Assembly (NCBI GenBank): GCA_944325475.1
Contig: CALVAF010000023.1
Coordinates: forward strand, 1 to 17,447
Length of the DNA stretch: 17,447 bases
Direction: 5' to 3'
Origin: an uncultured Helicobacter sp.
GTDB lineage: Bacteria; Campylobacterota; Campylobacteria; Campylobacterales; Helicobacteraceae
Position 1 is the stretch's first letter. Each line of letters starts with the position of its first letter. Below are positions 14,991-17,447 of the stretch, piece by piece. The notes under the pieces are model-generated. The model saw only the letters and a program-made list of their open reading frames with translations, was not told the origin of the DNA and searched no databases. The translations under genes were made by a program, and so were the position numbers.

Positions 14991-15602
14991 ATGGATATTA
15001 CCCAAATTTACAAAGATTCAAACGCTCTTTTAGAAGGGCATTTCTTGCTTAGTAGCGGTAAGCACTCGCCCTTTTATCTACAATCTGCAAAAGTCTTAGA
15101 AAATCCCAAAATTGCCGAAAAATTAGCCCAAGCGCTTGCAGCAATGATTCAAGAATCAAAAATCCAAGTGGATTGCGTTTGCTCTCCTGCATTAGGTGGG
15201 ATTCTAGCTGGACATGAGCTTGCAAGGGCGCTAGGAGTGCGATTTATCTTTACAGAACGCGTCAATGGCGTGATGACACTAAGACGCGGATTTGAAGTCA
15301 AAAGAAGCGAGAAGATTCTCGTGTGTGAGGACATCATTACCACAGGAGGCTCTGCTATGGAATGTGCTAAAGAAATCGAAAATCTAGGCGCTAAAATCAT
15401 AGGCTATGCCGCTTTGGCTAATCGTGGAATCTGCAATCGCTACCAAAGCCCTAATACCTTTAATTCCAAAGAATGCAAATTAGATTCTAACCTGCCGCTT
15501 TTTGCGCTAGAGGATTTTGTTTTTGAGACTTATAGCCCAAGCCAATGCCCTCTATGCCAACAGGGCAGCACAGCCATCAAGCCCGGAAGTCGTGGTAATT
15601 AG
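14991..15602 (+). CDS. pyrE: orotate phosphoribosyltransferase PyrE
   Basis: PyrE joins orotate to PRPP, giving orotidine 5'-phosphate in pyrimidine synthesis. The 203 residues begin MDITQIYKDSNALLEGHFLL, then SSGKHSPFYLQSAKVLE. The catalytic flexible loop region reads FTERVNGVMTLRRGF (about 87-101). The PRPP-binding motif is ILVCEDIITTGGSA (about 109-122). The C-terminus has CPLC (186-189) and GSTAIKPGSRG, typical of the longer thermophile/Campylobacterota form. ATG 14991 is chosen over the in-frame GTG at 14985 because AAGGAG (14979-14984) sits six bases before the ATG and directly abuts the GTG. Confidence 0.96.
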   Translation: MDITQIYKDSNALLEGHFLLSSGKHSPFYLQSAKVLENPKIAEKLAQALAAMIQESKIQVDCVCSPALGGILAGHELARALGVRFIFTERVNGVMTLRRGFEVKRSEKILVCEDIITTGGSAMECAKEIENLGAKIIGYAALANRGICNRYQSPNTFNSKECKLDSNLPLFALEDFVFETYSPSQCPLCQQGSTAIKPGSRGN

Positions 15603-15609
15603 ATTCAAA

Positions 15610-16092
15610 ATGGCAAAACGTTGGAGGGAATTAAAAAAACAAAATCTCTCTAAAGGCGCTCAATCAACCTTGCAAGAAAGCTTCAATTATGCGACCTTTT
15701 GGGAGAGAGGCAAAGCACAAGTTATTGATACTTTTATGATTTATTTGCCTCTTTTATACTTCTTAACCTATGTCGTTATAGGCAGTGCGAAAGGATTCCG
15801 CGAATCAAGCTGGGGACCCTTTGTGGCAGTACTTATCTATGGTTTGATTGTGGCTTTATTAATGGCTACAAAAGGGCAAACTCCGGGTAAAAAAGCCTAT
15901 GATTTGTGGGTGGTGCGAGAGGATAACCGCCCCATGACTTTTTTCTTTATACTGTTACGATTCTTCCTTTTTTTAGTTTCAGGTGTTACGATTGTAGGAA
16001 TCTTACTACCATTGTGGAGAAAAGACAAGTGTGCTTTACACGACTTACTACTAAAAACTAGGGTTTGCAAAAAAAGGTTAATTTTCTATTAA
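15610..16092 (+). CDS. RDD family membrane protein
   Basis: A 160-residue membrane protein with the RDD-domain pattern. Arg33 and Asp40 lie at the head of the first helix (ERGKAQVIDTFMIYLP), GQTPGKKAYDLWVV (about 89-102) follows helix 2, and KDKCALHDLLLKTRV (about 138-152) follows the last helix. Hydrophobic segments are near 41-58, 70-86 and 109-135. The function of the family is poorly defined; transport has been suggested for some members. ATG 15610 is preferred; the open frame continues back to 15517 inside pyrE. No clear ribosome-binding site is visible, so coupling to pyrE (seven-base gap) is likely. Its position after pyrE matches H. pylori. Confidence 0.85.
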   Translation: MAKRWRELKKQNLSKGAQSTLQESFNYATFWERGKAQVIDTFMIYLPLLYFLTYVVIGSAKGFRESSWGPFVAVLIYGLIVALLMATKGQTPGKKAYDLWVVREDNRPMTFFFILLRFFLFLVSGVTIVGILLPLWRKDKCALHDLLLKTRVCKKRLIFY

Positions 16093-16101
16093 ATTTAATT
16101 T

Positions 16102-16110
16102 TGGCATAAT
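16102..16110 (+). promoter_or_regulatory. extended -10 promoter of atpB
   Basis: TGG followed by CATAAT (16105-16110), 32 bases upstream of atpB in the 49-base gap after the RDD gene. It has the same TGn-plus-hexamer layout as the promoters proposed for cheY, secG and the autotransporter. AGGGAG precedes the ATG as ribosome-binding site. Confidence 0.45.
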
Positions 16111-16141
16111 TAAGACTTTATAAACCCTAAAGGGAGATATT

Positions 16142-16822
16142 ATGAATTCGATTTTCACATTTGCAGGACTAATCAGCCACAATCACGACTTCATCATTGC
16201 ATTCCATGTTGTGCTAGTTGCGATTATTGCCGTGATTTTAGCTAAACTTGCCACTTCCAAAATGCAAGTTGTTCCAGGGACTATCCAAAATGTTTTTGAA
16301 GCCTTTTTGGGTGGTGTTATCTTTATGGCAAAAGATGTGATTGGCGAGGAAAAAGCGCGCAAATACTTACCCTTCACTGCAACCTTAGCTTTATTTATAT
16401 TTCTAGCCAATGCCATTGGAATCATTCCGGGCTTTGAAGCTCCTTCATCAAGCCTTAGCTTCACACTCACGCTTGCGCTAGTAGTGTTTGTGTATTATAA
16501 CTTTGAAGGAATTCGCACCTTTGGAATCATCAAGTATTTTGCACACTTTGCAGGACCAACTAAAGCACTCGCCCCTTTGATGTTCCCCGTTGAAATCATT
16601 TCACACTGCTCTCGAGTCATCTCCCTTTCTTTCCGTCTTTTTGGGAATATCAAAGGCGATGATATGTTCTTGCTTGTTATGCTTACATTGGCCCCTTGGG
16701 TTGCACCTTTACCAGCTTTTTTAGTTCTGACTTTCATGGCGTTTTTACAAGCTTTTATTTTTATGATTCTAACCTATGTCTTTTTGGCTGGTGCAGTTCT
16801 AGCCAGTGAGGAAGCACATTAA
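16142..16822 (+). CDS. atpB: F0F1 ATP synthase subunit a
   Basis: Subunit a forms the stator half-channels for protons next to the c ring. The 226 residues, a length usual for Helicobacter, hold several membrane helices. The key conserved segment is ISLSFRLFGNIKGDDM (about 160-175), with Arg165 the essential arginine equivalent to E. coli Arg210. TFTLTLALVVFVYYNFEG-like sequence at about 105-123 and AFLQAFIFMILTYVFLAGAV near the end are also typical. As in other Campylobacterota it stands alone, away from the main atp operon and from atpE at the other end of this window. The ThiE/TenI-like gene starts inside its 3' end (17-base overlap). Confidence 0.97.
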   Translation: MNSIFTFAGLISHNHDFIIAFHVVLVAIIAVILAKLATSKMQVVPGTIQNVFEAFLGGVIFMAKDVIGEEKARKYLPFTATLALFIFLANAIGIIPGFEAPSSSLSFTLTLALVVFVYYNFEGIRTFGIIKYFAHFAGPTKALAPLMFPVEIISHCSRVISLSFRLFGNIKGDDMFLLVMLTLAPWVAPLPAFLVLTFMAFLQAFIFMILTYVFLAGAVLASEEAH

Positions 16823-17372
16823 AGCTTACCTCATTACCGACCCTAGTCTCTACCCAAGCTCCCCCTTAGAGTTTTATGATTTTTATCACAAAATCCTTGA
16901 TTTGTATGCCATCAATTTTTCTTGCTACCGCGACAAAGGCACTCCAAACCCAAAATTACTTGAAGTTTTTTTGGAACTTAATCAAAGCTACAAGATTCCA
17001 AGTTTGCTTAACTCGCATTTGGATATGGCTTTAAAATATGGCTTTGAAGGTTTGCATTGCAATGGCAATCAAATCCGCCAAATCACGTTAGCCAAGCAAA
17101 AACTGCCCTTAGTGTTTTTTAGCGCACACAACACAGAGGAAATTAAAAAAGCCGATTCCTATGGAGCAAATGGAATCACCATTAGCCCCATTTTCGCCAC
17201 ACCCAACAAAGGCAAACCACTAGGGGTGGATTTCTTAAAAACACTTAACCCCAAGGATTACAAAGCAGAAATTTTCGCGCTGGGTGGAATCATCAGCCAA
17301 AAAAAGGTTTTAGAAATCTCCCAAACCCCCATTTGCAACTTCGCTTCTATCCGCTATTTTCTAGCAAACTAA
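16806..17372 (+). CDS. thiamine phosphate synthase / TenI family protein
   Basis: A 188-residue TIM-barrel protein of the ThiE/TenI family. It shows KAYLITD (strand 1), CYRDKGT (family LRxK), GLHCNGNQ (family GVHLGQ), FFSAHNTEEIKKADSYGANG (about 104-123; family SxHxxxEaxxAxxxGADY), ISPIFATPNKGKPLG (about 126-140; family GPIFxTxTK) and FALGGI (about 157-162). ThiE makes thiamine phosphate; TenI aromatises the thiazole. The two Asp residues that bind magnesium in ThiE (family VNDR/VNDD and GQED) appear replaced: LLNSH at about 67-71 and GNQI at 87-90. That favours a TenI-like or diverged role over a standard ThiE. The start is GTG inside atpB, so coupled translation is likely. No strong ribosome-binding site is seen. 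Confidence 0.8.
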   Translation: MRKHIKAYLITDPSLYPSSPLEFYDFYHKILDLYAINFSCYRDKGTPNPKLLEVFLELNQSYKIPSLLNSHLDMALKYGFEGLHCNGNQIRQITLAKQKLPLVFFSAHNTEEIKKADSYGANGITISPIFATPNKGKPLGVDFLKTLNPKDYKAEIFALGGIISQKKVLEISQTPICNFASIRYFLAN

Positions 17373-17447
17373 ATTTTTTGTGCGATGACACTCCCCATTT
17401 GCTCGGTTGTGCAAACTTCTTTAACCCCAAACTCTGCAATATCTTTG
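17369..17447 (-). CDS. leuB: probable 3-isopropylmalate dehydrogenase, C-terminal end
   Basis: The minus strand from the right edge encodes 25 terminal residues, KDIAEFGVKEV then CTTEQMGSVIAQKI and stop. The TxEMGxxIA ending resembles the LeuB C-terminus (for example STDEMGDIIA in E. coli). LeuB oxidatively decarboxylates 3-isopropylmalate in leucine synthesis. A related isocitrate dehydrogenase end cannot be excluded on so few residues. Its TAG stop overlaps the TAA stop of the converging ThiE/TenI-like gene by two bases. Confidence 0.6.
   Translation of the reverse strand, partial: KDIAEFGVKEVCTTEQMGSVIAQKI

Noticed and set aside
15517..15609. N-terminal extension of the RDD protein inside pyrE
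   Set aside because: It reads pyrE in another frame; ATG 15610 gives the expected RDD layout.
1..17447. CRISPR array, tRNA/rRNA, insertion sequence, integrase or defence cassette
   Set aside because: Looked for on both strands by eye; no spaced repeats, cloverleaf-like sequences, transposase or integrase motifs were found.

Overview
This window comes from a non-pylori Helicobacter or a close relative in the Campylobacterota. The evidence is low-GC DNA, protein sequences close to Helicobacter and Campylobacter homologues, and two gene blocks that I recall being kept in H. pylori and/or Campylobacter: cheY-prmA-ftsH-(PSD-like)-pssA and secG-frr-pyrE-(RDD protein). Leucine genes are present, which H. 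pylori lacks, so an enterohepatic-type Helicobacter fits best. The species assignment is inference. No tRNA, rRNA, CRISPR array, insertion sequence or prophage was seen.

Layout. Positions 1-1062 (minus strand) hold the 5' end of atpE (ATP synthase subunit c) and pdxJ (vitamin B6). Positions 1135-3494 (plus) are a tight run: a PolB-type 3'-5' exonuclease, a PDC-sensor membrane protein and hisH. Positions 3501-6791 (minus) carry a 1096-residue autotransporter whose passenger begins with a leishmanolysin-like zinc metallopeptidase. Positions 6973-7683 (plus) are hisA, so the autotransporter sits between two histidine genes. Positions 7791-12280 (plus) are the compact unit cheY-prmA-ftsH-PSD-like-pssA. 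Positions 12417-13958 are leuA with one in-frame UAA at codon 43. Positions 14045-16092 (plus) are secG-frr-pyrE-RDD. Positions 16142-17372 (plus) are atpB overlapping a ThiE/TenI-like gene. Positions 17369-17447 (minus) are the 3' end of a probable leuB.

How the genes fit together. Most encode core metabolism or housekeeping: histidine, leucine, pyrimidine, B6 and possibly thiamine synthesis, phosphatidylserine synthesis, F0 subunits a and c, protein export, ribosome recycling, membrane proteolysis and the chemotaxis output regulator. The accessory part is the autotransporter. Its reading frame crosses a run of nine T just after the start codon, and a one-base slip either way stops translation at once, so it is a candidate phase-variable surface protease.

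The points most worth a second look are the leishmanolysin-like autotransporter and its T9 tract, the single nonsense codon in an otherwise intact leuA, the PSD-like protein lacking the pyruvoyl-forming serine, the PDC-sensor protein with an apparently cytoplasmic sensor domain, and strong enrichment of the word GGAATC/GATTCC.
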